From: an uncultured Oscillospiraceae bacterium | GTDB lineage: Bacteria > Bacillota_A > Clostridia > Oscillospirales > Oscillospiraceae | Length of the DNA stretch: 31,849 nucleotides | NCBI GenBank assembly: GCA_910579155.1 | Contig: CAJTTS010000034.1 | Coordinates: 1 to 31,849, forward strand | Direction: 5' to 3' | Shown: piece by piece, positions 24,939 to 31,660 of the stretch | How the letters are laid out: each line of letters opens with the position of its first letter | Position numbering within the stretch: position 1 is the stretch's first letter | Position numbers and translations under genes: made by a program | Notes under the pieces: generated by a model | What the model was told of the DNA's origin: nothing | What the model saw: only the letters and a program-made list of their open reading frames with translations | The model's database searches: none

Positions 24939-26653
24939 AACATGACCTCCTGTCCATTGGCAAAAATTTTGTACCCCATGGGAGCCAGGGAAAGAATTTG
25001 CCCCGCCTGTCCGTCCCACGGCAGCTTACATTGTACCGGTTCGTCTCCTGGATTCCAAATCATCACAACTGTATCCCCATCCGTACGCCGGAGAAACGCC
25101 AGCGGGGCAGATCCCTGAATGGGTTGGGGATCCAGCCAACGGAATACGCCCTCGGATAACGCTGGGTGGGCTTTGCGGAAGGCTACAAGGTTTCGATATA
25201 GCTTCAGCAGCGTTTGTCCCGCCATGTTTGCCGGCGTAAAGCACATACATCGTCTGGCTTTGATAAAATCTTCCCCGACCATCCCGGTTTCGTCCCCATA
25301 GTAGATGGCAGGCATTCCCACAAATAAGAATTGGAATACCACAGAACAAGCAACGGCTTCTTCCCGTCCTTTGGCAAGGGTCAGCCACCGAGCAGTATCA
25401 TGGGATCCCAGCAGATTATACATACACTGGGTCATGGGTTCCGGGTAGTGTGTAAGCAACCGATTTATCTCTTGCCGGAAAGCTGTAGCGCCCAGCGTGC
25501 CATCAAGGAAGTGGGAGCGACATATGGTGGTGAAAGGATAATTCATCACGCTATCAAACATATCTCCCGCGAGGTACGGTTGGGAGTCTCCCCATACCTC
25601 GCCGATGATAAGGGCCTCCGGATTGATAGCCTTTACCTCCCGTCGAAAATCCCGCCAAAAAGATAAATCAATCTCATTGGCCACATCCAGCCGCCAGCCA
25701 TCGATGCCAAGTTGTGTCCAATACCGCGCCACCTCTAACAGATAGCGGCGTACCTCGCGGTTTTCCGTATTCAGCTTTGGCATATGCCGTTCAAAAGAAA
25801 ATCGCTCATAACGGTATACCTCATCCACTGCCAGTGGATATTCCTTGATGAAATACCAGTTGACATAGGGAGATTCAGAACCGTTTTCCAATACATCCTG
25901 GAAGCGTGGGAAGGTATCGCAGGTGTGGTTGAAAACCGCATCTAACACGACGCGAATACCCCGGCGGTGACAATCCATTAGCAGGGATTTGAAGTCTTCC
26001 AAGGTTCCCAGCCGGGAGTCCACTTTAAAATAATCATAGGTATTATACCGGTGGCAGCTATTAGACTGGAAGATTGGGCACAGGTATAAAGCGTTGATCC
26101 CCAGTCCGGAGAGATAGTCCAATCTGTCCCGCAGACCTCCCAAATTGCCGCCAAGGTGAGCAACGACATCTGGTTCACTGCCCCAGGATGGAAAGTCCTC
26201 CCCGGTAGGGGTGGGCTCCTTACGGGCGAAGGAATCTGGGAAGATTTGATAAAACACCGCTTCCTTGGCCCACCCAGGTACAGTAATGGCATCTGTCCGG
26301 TTCAAATAAGGCATCTGGAAACAGCTCTCCGTACAGCCGTCTGCCGTCTGATGGCAGCCTATTTCATCCAAGTACCACACTGCGCCCGATCGATCCATCA
26401 ATTCAAAATAATATTGGAGCCGACGGTATTTAGGTGTAATACTGATGCGAAAATAAGAAAACAGGCTGTCGCTGAGGATAGATTCCATTTCCACCGCCGC
26501 TATACTTTCATCTATACAGTATTTATCAAACCAGAACAACCTTGCTCTAAGGATATCGTTGCTGCCTACCCGCAAAAGAATTGTGGCCGTACCATTTGTG
26601 TCATAATATGCGAATTCGTTTCTTGGTCGATGGTAAACTGCTTCAACCTTCAT
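24935..26653 (-). CDS. Neopullulanase/cyclomaltodextrinase-like GH13 enzyme
   Basis: A 572-aa cytoplasmic GH13 enzyme (subfamily 20 type) without signal peptide. Residues 1-120 are an N-terminal beta-domain like CBM34 of neopullulanases, and the catalytic barrel begins at WAKEAVFYQIFPDSF (129-143). Motifs are LDAVFNHT (237-244), GWRLDVANE with nucleophile Asp323, IIGEVW with acid/base Glu352, and LLGSHDT with Asp419. MPKLNTENREV is typical of the neopullulanase/maltogenic amylase group. The likely action is to hydrolyse or transglycosylate maltodextrins or cyclodextrins to maltose and glucose for the maltose phosphorylase. ATG 26653 has GAGGAGG seven bases upstream. Its promoter faces the fused phosphoglucomutase gene across a shared operator region, and its stop overlaps the SDR start. 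Confidence 0.92.
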   Translation of the reverse strand: MKVEAVYHRPRNEFAYYDTNGTATILLRVGSNDILRARLFWFDKYCIDESIAAVEMESILSDSLFSYFRISITPKYRRLQYYFELMDRSGAVWYLDEIGCHQTADGCTESCFQMPYLNRTDAITVPGWAKEAVFYQIFPDSFARKEPTPTGEDFPSWGSEPDVVAHLGGNLGGLRDRLDYLSGLGINALYLCPIFQSNSCHRYNTYDYFKVDSRLGTLEDFKSLLMDCHRRGIRVVLDAVFNHTCDTFPRFQDVLENGSESPYVNWYFIKEYPLAVDEVYRYERFSFERHMPKLNTENREVRRYLLEVARYWTQLGIDGWRLDVANEIDLSFWRDFRREVKAINPEALIIGEVWGDSQPYLAGDMFDSVMNYPFTTICRSHFLDGTLGATAFRQEINRLLTHYPEPMTQCMYNLLGSHDTARWLTLAKGREEAVACSVVFQFLFVGMPAIYYGDETGMVGEDFIKARRCMCFTPANMAGQTLLKLYRNLVAFRKAHPALSEGVFRWLDPQPIQGSAPLAFLRRTDGDTVVMIWNPGDEPVQCKLPWDGQAGQILSLAPMGYKIFANGQEVML

Positions 26654-26764
26654 ATGCTTTCCTCCTCGTTGGTAATCGAACAATCTCCCTGTTCTTTTAT
26701 GCACAGGAAAAAGATAGGACAGCAACACTCTGTAAAACAGTCTTATACGGCTGCCCCTTTTTAT

Positions 26765-26793
26765 ATCATACTGGTTTTTTCAAAACAAGTCAA
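26765..26793 (-). promoter_or_regulatory. Predicted promoter of the GH13-SDR operon
   Basis: On the minus strand, TTGACT (-35; plus 26788-26793), a 17-bp spacer and TATGAT (-10; plus 26765-26770). The shared operator pair begins 26 bp upstream of this -35. Confidence 0.6.
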
Positions 26794-26819
26794 TCTTAAA
26801 TCGAAGAAAATAAAAAATT

Positions 26820-26840
26820 TTATCGAAAATTTATCGATAA
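26820..26840. promoter_or_regulatory. LacI-type operator pair in the divergent promoter region
   Basis: TTATCGAAAA (26820-26829) and a perfect TTATCGATAA (26831-26840) have centres 11 bp apart, the same arrangement as at 18853-18873. The pair lies immediately upstream of the -35 of the plus-strand operon and between the two divergent promoters, so one bound regulator could affect both. Confidence 0.7.
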
Positions 26841-26843
26841 ATA

Positions 26844-26872
26844 TTGATTGTGGGCTGAGGTGCTGGTATAAT
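26844..26872 (+). promoter_or_regulatory. Predicted promoter of the phosphoglucomutase-isomerase fusion operon
   Basis: TTGATT (26844-26849), a 17-bp spacer and a perfect TATAAT (26867-26872), 30 bp before the ATG. Confidence 0.65.
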
Positions 26873-26901
26873 GAATGTCAAACTGAAAGGGAGTGATTGC
26901 C

Positions 26902-28143
26902 ATGGAAGTTCGCCTTGTTATATTTGATCTAGATGGCGTTGTGGTTAACACCGATGAATTTCATTTTATGGCGTGGGAACAGGTATTGCTGAACAAATGG
27001 GGCATCTGTCACACACGCGGGGCAGAGGATCTTACTAAAGGCATCCCTCGGTATACCTGCATGGAGCTACTGGCAAAACACTATCATATTGCGGCTACTC
27101 CACAAGAACTGCACCGCACGGCAGACGAAAAAAACACAGTCTATCAAGAATTGTTGCGAACCATGCTTTCCCAGCAACAAATTATGCCTGGGATCATGGA
27201 AACCCTCCAACTTCTTCAGGAGCACAATATACCTATAGCACTGGCATCTTCTAGCCATAGTGCAGCCTTTATCTTGGAAAAACTGGGACTAAATTTCGAC
27301 TTTTGTGTAGATCCGGACTCGGTAACCCATGGAAAACCTGCCCCTGATATTTATTTAGCTGCCGCATCTCATTTTGGACTGCCACCGGAGGCTTGTGTCG
27401 GTGTGGAGGATGCTGCCAGCGGCATAGCCTCTATACGCGCGGCAGGGATGTTCTGTGTAGGAATTGGTATGCCAGCCCTGGAAGGCGGAGCAGATGCGAC
27501 TGTCAGTTCCACAGACCAACTCCCGGGAGTATTTGCGTCCCTTTTGGGATTGCCACCATTCCTGAACTGGTTCACGGGCTTTTCTGTAGCGCTGACTTTC
27601 CCTTCCTCCTTGACAACGCAGACAACAACACGCCGTCTTAGCCATATGGCAGGATTTTTTAGGGATCAAGCTACAGTCAAGGAACTGTTAGAACAGGGAA
27701 TCGATCCAATAATCTATGAATTTCATGAACTGGCCGCGCCAAAGCATCCGGGAGACGTTTCCTTTGGCCTTACAACCCTCTATCCTGGAAATATTGGCGA
27801 GGAATGCTTTATGACCAAAGGACATTTTCATCAAATCCTGGAAACCGGGGAGGTTTACTATACTTTACAGGGCTCCGGGTTACTGCTGACTGAACACACC
27901 GACGGCACGGTGCGCTGGTTTCCACTGGTGCCCGGCAGCGCAACCTATGCGGCAAAGGGATTTGCTCACCGAATGGTGAACACAGGGGATAAACCGCTGA
28001 TATGCTTTTTTGCATACAGGGCCGACGCAGGCCATGATTACAATACAATTGGCTTATCTGGCCTCCAAAAGCGGGTATTCCGCAGGGGAAATAGAATTGA
28101 GATTGAGTCCGCAAATGTGCGGGCGAAGGGGGAAATACAATGA
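26902..28143 (+). CDS. Fused beta-phosphoglucomutase and cupin-type glucose-6-phosphate isomerase
   Basis: A 413-aa two-domain cytoplasmic enzyme. Residues 1-205 are a HAD-superfamily beta-phosphoglucomutase, which converts beta-glucose 1-phosphate to glucose 6-phosphate. It has nucleophile Asp9 and acid/base Asp11 in FDLDGVV, Lys145 in HGKPAPD, and Glu169-Asp170 in GVEDAASGI, the last three at the same numbers as in the Lactococcus enzyme. Residues about 245-390 are a cupin glucose-6-phosphate isomerase of the archaeal (PF06560) type: FMTKGHFHQ with His308 and His310, Glu317 in GEVYY and His356 in AHRMVN are the metal ligands, and ADAGHDYNTI follows. The isomerase makes fructose 6-phosphate. 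The ATG at 26902 has AAAGGGAG eight bases upstream. The chain thus joins the two steps after maltose phosphorylase. The stop overlaps the deoC-like start (ATGA). Confidence 0.9.
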   Translation: MEVRLVIFDLDGVVVNTDEFHFMAWEQVLLNKWGICHTRGAEDLTKGIPRYTCMELLAKHYHIAATPQELHRTADEKNTVYQELLRTMLSQQQIMPGIMETLQLLQEHNIPIALASSSHSAAFILEKLGLNFDFCVDPDSVTHGKPAPDIYLAAASHFGLPPEACVGVEDAASGIASIRAAGMFCVGIGMPALEGGADATVSSTDQLPGVFASLLGLPPFLNWFTGFSVALTFPSSLTTQTTTRRLSHMAGFFRDQATVKELLEQGIDPIIYEFHELAAPKHPGDVSFGLTTLYPGNIGEECFMTKGHFHQILETGEVYYTLQGSGLLLTEHTDGTVRWFPLVPGSATYAAKGFAHRMVNTGDKPLICFFAYRADAGHDYNTIGLSGLQKRVFRRGNRIEIESANVRAKGEIQ

Positions 28144-28835
28144 TCGACATAAACACACTGACAACGCAAACCCTTGCAGCATTATTTGACCACACGCTAC
28201 TTCGGCCTAACGCAACGCATGAGCAACTTGCTCAACTTTGTACCCAAGCCATTCAGTATGGCTTTAAAATGGTAGCAATCAACTCTGCTCCCGTGGCCTT
28301 TTGCCGGGAATGTTTGAATGGGAGCCCTGTTCATGTAGGCGCAGCTATCAGTTTTCCACTGGGACAGACTACTACTGCGATCAAACTGGCTGAGACGGAA
28401 CGTGCTATCCATGACGGTGCAGATGAAATTGATTATGTGATCAACCTTACCCAGGTAAAACAACACAACTGGAAGGCTGTGGAATTAGAAATGTCACAGC
28501 TCACACAGCTCTGTCGATTAAATGGTGTTGTCCTTAAGGCGATTTTTGAAAACTGTTATCTATCGAAGGACGAAATCTGCACACTTTCAGAAATTTCTAA
28601 AATGGTGTGTCCGAATTTTATCAAAACTTCCACTGGGTTTGGGCCTTCTGGGGCAGACGCGGAGGATGTCCGGCTGATGAAAACAATCGTGGGAGATTCA
28701 GTTTCAGTCAAGGCAGCGGGGGGAATCCGCAGTTGGGCGGAATGCCAGACAATGCTGGAGGCCGGTGCTGAGCGTATCGGAACTTCTAATAGTATAAAAA
28801 TATTGGAAGAATTTTGCACATGGAGGAAAGAATGA
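28140..28835 (+). CDS. DeoC-family aldolase (deoxyribose-phosphate aldolase-like)
   Basis: A 231-aa class I aldolase of the DeoC family. It should cleave 2-deoxyribose 5-phosphate to glyceraldehyde 3-phosphate and acetaldehyde, or act on a related substrate. Catalytic residues are present: Asp98 in DEIDYVINL, Schiff-base Lys162 in FIKTSTGFG and Lys191 in VKAAGGIR. Two segments differ from the classical enzyme: INLTQVK replaces the usual INIGALK-like segment, and LKAIFENCYL replaces the usual VKVIIETCLL, so this is a distinct subfamily. The start overlaps the stop of the phosphoglucomutase-isomerase gene, and its own stop overlaps the next ATG, so the three genes are translationally coupled. 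A deoxyribose aldolase has no role in maltose degradation, so its substrate here is open. Confidence 0.88.
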   Translation: MIDINTLTTQTLAALFDHTLLRPNATHEQLAQLCTQAIQYGFKMVAINSAPVAFCRECLNGSPVHVGAAISFPLGQTTTAIKLAETERAIHDGADEIDYVINLTQVKQHNWKAVELEMSQLTQLCRLNGVVLKAIFENCYLSKDEICTLSEISKMVCPNFIKTSTGFGPSGADAEDVRLMKTIVGDSVSVKAAGGIRSWAECQTMLEAGAERIGTSNSIKILEEFCTWRKE

Positions 28836-29668
28836 TGACGTTTGAAACCATGATTACGTTAAACAATGGAGTTCAAATCCCACAGCTTGGTTATGGCACT
28901 GCCCTCATCAGCGAAAACCAGAAGGAAACAGTACAATCTGTGCTAAATGCCTTGGAACTTGGATATCGGCATCTGGATACAGCTTCTGTATATTATAATG
29001 AAACAGCTGTGGGAGAAGCCATCCGTCAGTCCGGAATACCGCGCGATAAGCTGTTTGTCACTACCAAATTGTGGACAACAGATATGCGTATGGGGCGTGA
29101 ATATGACGCATTCCAGGAAAGTCTGTCCCGGCTGGGACTGGACTATGTGGATCTTTATCTCATCCATTGGCCAGTCCGGGGTCGGTATCAGCAGAGTTGG
29201 GAGGTTTTGGAGCGCATCCGCGAGGAGGGACTGGCCAGATCTATTGGCGTAAGCAATTTCAATCCACACCACATAGACGACATTATTTCCATGGGGGGGA
29301 CGGTACCAGCTATTAACCAGTATCAAATGCATCCACAGATGTCCTGCCCAGAGCTGAGAGCATATTGCCAGTCGCGTGGCACAGTTCTGGAGGCTTGCCA
29401 GCCACTGGGGCAAGGGCTGTATGTCTATGATCCGATATTAAGCAGGATTGGACGGAAATATGGGAAAAGCGCTGTGCAAGTGGTGCTGCGCTGGGAATTG
29501 CAACACGGTGTGGTGACGATTCCAAAAGGTACGCAGGTTGGGCATATAAGAGAGAATTGCAATCTGTTTGACTTTGAGCTAAACGCAGAGGATATGTCCG
29601 AAATTGATAGCATGAATATCAACCGTAGCATCACCCCTGACGCTGATCCAGAGACTTTCACATTTTAA
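28832..29668 (+). CDS. Aldo/keto reductase (classical NADPH type)
   Basis: A 278-aa single-domain aldo/keto reductase of the 2,5-diketo-D-gluconate reductase/aldose reductase type. It has LGYGT at residues 19-23, Asp49 and Tyr54 of the tetrad in LDTASVYYNE, Lys79 in VTTKLW and His112 in LIHWP. The C-terminal cofactor part has VTIPKGT and IRENCNLFDFEL. The ATG at 28832 overlaps the aldolase stop (ATGA) with GGAGG upstream; ATG 28835 is also possible. It is the third gene of the fusion-deoC-AKR operon, which makes reduction of an aldehyde or sugar formed by the aldolase an attractive but unproven role. It differs from the Fe-S aldo/keto reductase at 15466, which has an extra cluster domain. Confidence 0.9.
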   Translation: MMTFETMITLNNGVQIPQLGYGTALISENQKETVQSVLNALELGYRHLDTASVYYNETAVGEAIRQSGIPRDKLFVTTKLWTTDMRMGREYDAFQESLSRLGLDYVDLYLIHWPVRGRYQQSWEVLERIREEGLARSIGVSNFNPHHIDDIISMGGTVPAINQYQMHPQMSCPELRAYCQSRGTVLEACQPLGQGLYVYDPILSRIGRKYGKSAVQVVLRWELQHGVVTIPKGTQVGHIRENCNLFDFELNAEDMSEIDSMNINRSITPDADPETFTF

Positions 29669-29669
29669 G

Positions 29670-29858
29670 CAGATTGAACTCCAAAGCTCTGTGGAATCAG
29701 CTGGCCACTTAGAAGGCATTGCGAAAAACATCGTGGGTGCATTTCCGTTTTATGTGTTGGGGTTTCTGCTACTAGCTGTAGTAAACACCGTTGTCAACTT
29801 TGGAACAATTTCACTGGGCGGCATGAATTTTACCAGTATTATAATAGGGTGTGAATAG
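29670..29858 (+). pseudogene. Fragment of a YeiH/UPF0324-like putative sulfate exporter
   Basis: An open frame without a start codon directly behind the aldo/keto reductase. It reads EGIAKNIVGAFPFYVLGFLL, followed by AVVNTVVNF, and ends TAG at 29856-29858. The FPFYVLGFL...N pattern resembles the membrane segment of UPF0324 (YeiH) family transporters. Only about 60 residues remain; the rest of the gene on both sides is missing. It marks a deletion or insertion joint at the right edge of the sugar locus. Family assignment is tentative. Confidence 0.4.
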
Positions 29859-30041
29859 CAGCAATTAAGTAAACGGCTTGGTATAGTCGTGCAGAGTTTA
29901 TCCGTAAATTAGCGAAAGCGGAAAAAGAACTGCCGTTTGCGCACATGGACAATTTTCAAAGAAGCCCTAATATTCAAAGCAGTAAAAATGATGGCTTGAC
30001 CAAACTTGACCGTTTTATTGAAAGTAGGGAGGATACCCAAA
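29859..30041. other. Spacer before the response-regulator gene
   Basis: About 180 bp with no supported gene. GCGAAAGCGGAAAAAGAACT near 29911-29930 reads like a further gene remnant but is too short to assign. The ribosome binding site AGGGAGG (30026-30032) belongs to the response regulator. Confidence 0.35.
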
Positions 30042-30749
30042 ATAAATCGAAACATTTTGCTTATATTGTCTCCTAAAGAACAGCCAGTTGTTCTATGTAC
30101 AGCTCTGAAAAAACATGGATTTTTTACCAGTATTGCCACAAGCGTGTATACTGCTTTTGAATACTTGTTATCACACTCATACGCTTTTCTTCTATTGGAT
30201 TTTGACTTGAATAGGGCGTTTCCTTTTCTGGAGAAAACAATGGCTGCTTTTTTGGATCCTCCTCCTTACATTTTGGCGGCAGATCGCTACTCGTGTAGCT
30301 TGGCACGAACTGAGATATTAGACCTTGGCGTTGATATTTGCATCGAAAAACCCCTTGACGCTGAGGAAGTTTGCGCCGTAATCAGCGCGGTTTTGCGCAG
30401 AGCAAACCGATTAGCTCACCCAAGGCCACTCCATTCCGCTAAACAAATTGAGCGCGGAACATTGAATATCGACTCGATGCGTCGAAGCGTCAGCATAGAT
30501 GGCCAGCCCGTGACACTAACAGCAAAAGAATTTGACATTCTTCACTTGTTGTCCAGCCATCCAGATATCGTGTTCAGCAAGGCTCAGATCTATGAGCGGG
30601 TGTGGAATGAGGAATACTTATATGCTTCACCGACAAGCGTCTCTGATTTGATTTCTTCCATCCGCAAAAAGCTGGGGCTCACTCCAAAGGATGGACGATA
30701 CATTCAAACCGTGTTCGGCACAGGCTACCGTTTTGTCAGTCCTGAGTAA
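30042..30749 (+). CDS. OmpR-family response regulator, orphan, degenerate receiver
   Basis: About 235 aa. Residues 1-120 are a receiver domain, and 135-235 a winged-helix DNA-binding domain (LTAKEFDILHLLSSHPDIVF, YERVWNEEY, VSDLISSIRKKLG, VFGTGYRFV). The receiver is degenerate: the acidic pair after the first strand is replaced by Ser-Pro (LLILSPKEQ). A possible phosphoacceptor remains in LLLDFDL and the conserved Lys in IEKPLD. No histidine kinase is next to it, so it may act without classical phosphorylation. The start is odd: the ribosome binding site AGGGAGG (30026-30032) is followed nine bases later by ATA (30042), not ATG. The frame is open from TTG 30006 or 30018, but these lie upstream of that site. 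Such regulators are frequent in Clostridia mobile elements. It is followed by a strong terminator. Confidence 0.8.
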   Translation: MNRNILLILSPKEQPVVLCTALKKHGFFTSIATSVYTAFEYLLSHSYAFLLLDFDLNRAFPFLEKTMAAFLDPPPYILAADRYSCSLARTEILDLGVDICIEKPLDAEEVCAVISAVLRRANRLAHPRPLHSAKQIERGTLNIDSMRRSVSIDGQPVTLTAKEFDILHLLSSHPDIVFSKAQIYERVWNEEYLYASPTSVSDLISSIRKKLGLTPKDGRYIQTVFGTGYRFVSPE

Positions 30750-30780
30750 CCGGGTTCTCTATTCCCCTAAAAGAATACTA

Positions 30781-30827
30781 AAAGCACAGGATAGTGGAGA
30801 TAGTTTTCACTATCCTGTGCTTTTCCT
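30781..30827 (+). terminator. Terminator of the response-regulator gene
   Basis: A perfect 16-bp stem, 30781-30796 with 30808-30823, an 11-nt loop and a T-rich end (TTTTCC), 31 bp after the stop codon. Confidence 0.8.
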
Positions 30828-31108
30828 TGTTTTTATGTCGATTTATGTCGAGCTATCCTTTGAATGTACTTATATAATCCCTATAGAATCCTTAAACTGT
30901 TTGGTATGGTAACAACAGGAAGACCCTTTAGTTTGGTGTGTCATTGGAAGGGGGTATTTCTATGCACCAAATTACGATCATCAGGGTTCAAACGGCGTAT
31001 ACGTGTAAAGGGCGGCCTCCCCCATACGCAGACAGTGAACCAAGCAGACCCACTTTAACTGTTCTGCAAATTCAGGTTTTAAATCAGACTGTACGGAGGC
31101 TCTATATC
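30828..31108. other. Leader region of the sigma-like gene
   Basis: Contains a short tandem of ATGTCGATTT/ATGTCGAGCT at about 30835-30854. From 30962 an ATG with an excellent ribosome binding site (AAGGGGG, seven bases upstream) opens 49 codons (MHQITIIRVQTAYTCKGRPP...) that run in frame into the sigma-like gene. This may be a real N-terminal extension or a fused leader peptide. TATATAATCC near 30870 is a possible -10 element. Confidence 0.4.
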
Positions 31109-31612
31109 ATGTTCGCTACGCGGGAAGATGTTGAAAACCTGCTGAAAAATTATCCGGAGTGGAAAAAGAAAATCACGCTGTTGGAATTTGAGCGCAGCAA
31201 CCCTTCACAGGCAACGGAGTATGAGGTGCTGGGCGGATTGGCGCTGGCCCGCCCGTTGATCGCGGGAGGCGGAATGCCCGGTCACATTTCAGACAAAACG
31301 ATGCAGATCGCGCTGAATTTCCGGGAAAAGACGGAGCGCATGAACCGTGACACCATGCTGGACATCGACCAGGAGCTGGAGATATTGCAGACCCGCATTG
31401 AGAAACTGGATTTCTATGTCTCCCAGTTGGAGGACAGGCAGGCGGAGGTCATCCGGGGGCACTATTTCGAGGGAAAGTCCTGGTCCGATCTGCAACAAGA
31501 GCTTCATATCTCATCCAGAACCCTTTCCAACCGCCGGAATGCCGGCCTTGACGCCTTGATTGTCATGGGCAAGTATCTGGAGAAAGTGATAAGGGGCCCT
31601 GTTCTTATTTGA
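31109..31612 (+). CDS. Sigma-70 region 4-like HTH protein of mobile element
   Basis: A 167-aa protein from ATG 31109 (MFATREDVENLLKNYPEWKK), with GGAGG nine bases upstream. An N-terminal helical part is followed by GGGMPGHISDKTMQIALNF, a coiled helical segment (DQELEILQTRIEKLDFYVSQ) and a C-terminal HTH of sigma region 4 type (VIRGHYFEGKSWSDLQQELH, then ISSRTLSNRR). Such phage- or ICE-borne sigma-like proteins are common in Clostridia and probably regulate element genes. The frame is open further upstream to 30962, where a good ribosome binding site exists, so a 216-aa form is possible. I chose 31109 because the family pattern begins there. It is not similar in its N-terminal half to the sigma-like protein at 6702-7247. 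Confidence 0.75.
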   Translation: MFATREDVENLLKNYPEWKKKITLLEFERSNPSQATEYEVLGGLALARPLIAGGGMPGHISDKTMQIALNFREKTERMNRDTMLDIDQELEILQTRIEKLDFYVSQLEDRQAEVIRGHYFEGKSWSDLQQELHISSRTLSNRRNAGLDALIVMGKYLEKVIRGPVLI

Positions 31613-31660
31613 CATCTGCGGACGGCACAAAAAACCGCAGTCTGGCACTGAACCCCGCAC

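Noticed and set aside
24252..25118. 288-codon plus-strand frame opposite the SDR and GH13 genes
   Set aside because: Antisense to two enzymes with intact motifs. No ribosome binding site and no recognisable domains.
24424..27704. ATCGAT hexamers inside genes (for example near 24426, 25698, 26388, 27700) considered as extra operators
   Set aside because: They lack the flanking TT and AA of the palindrome and are not paired. They are expected by chance.
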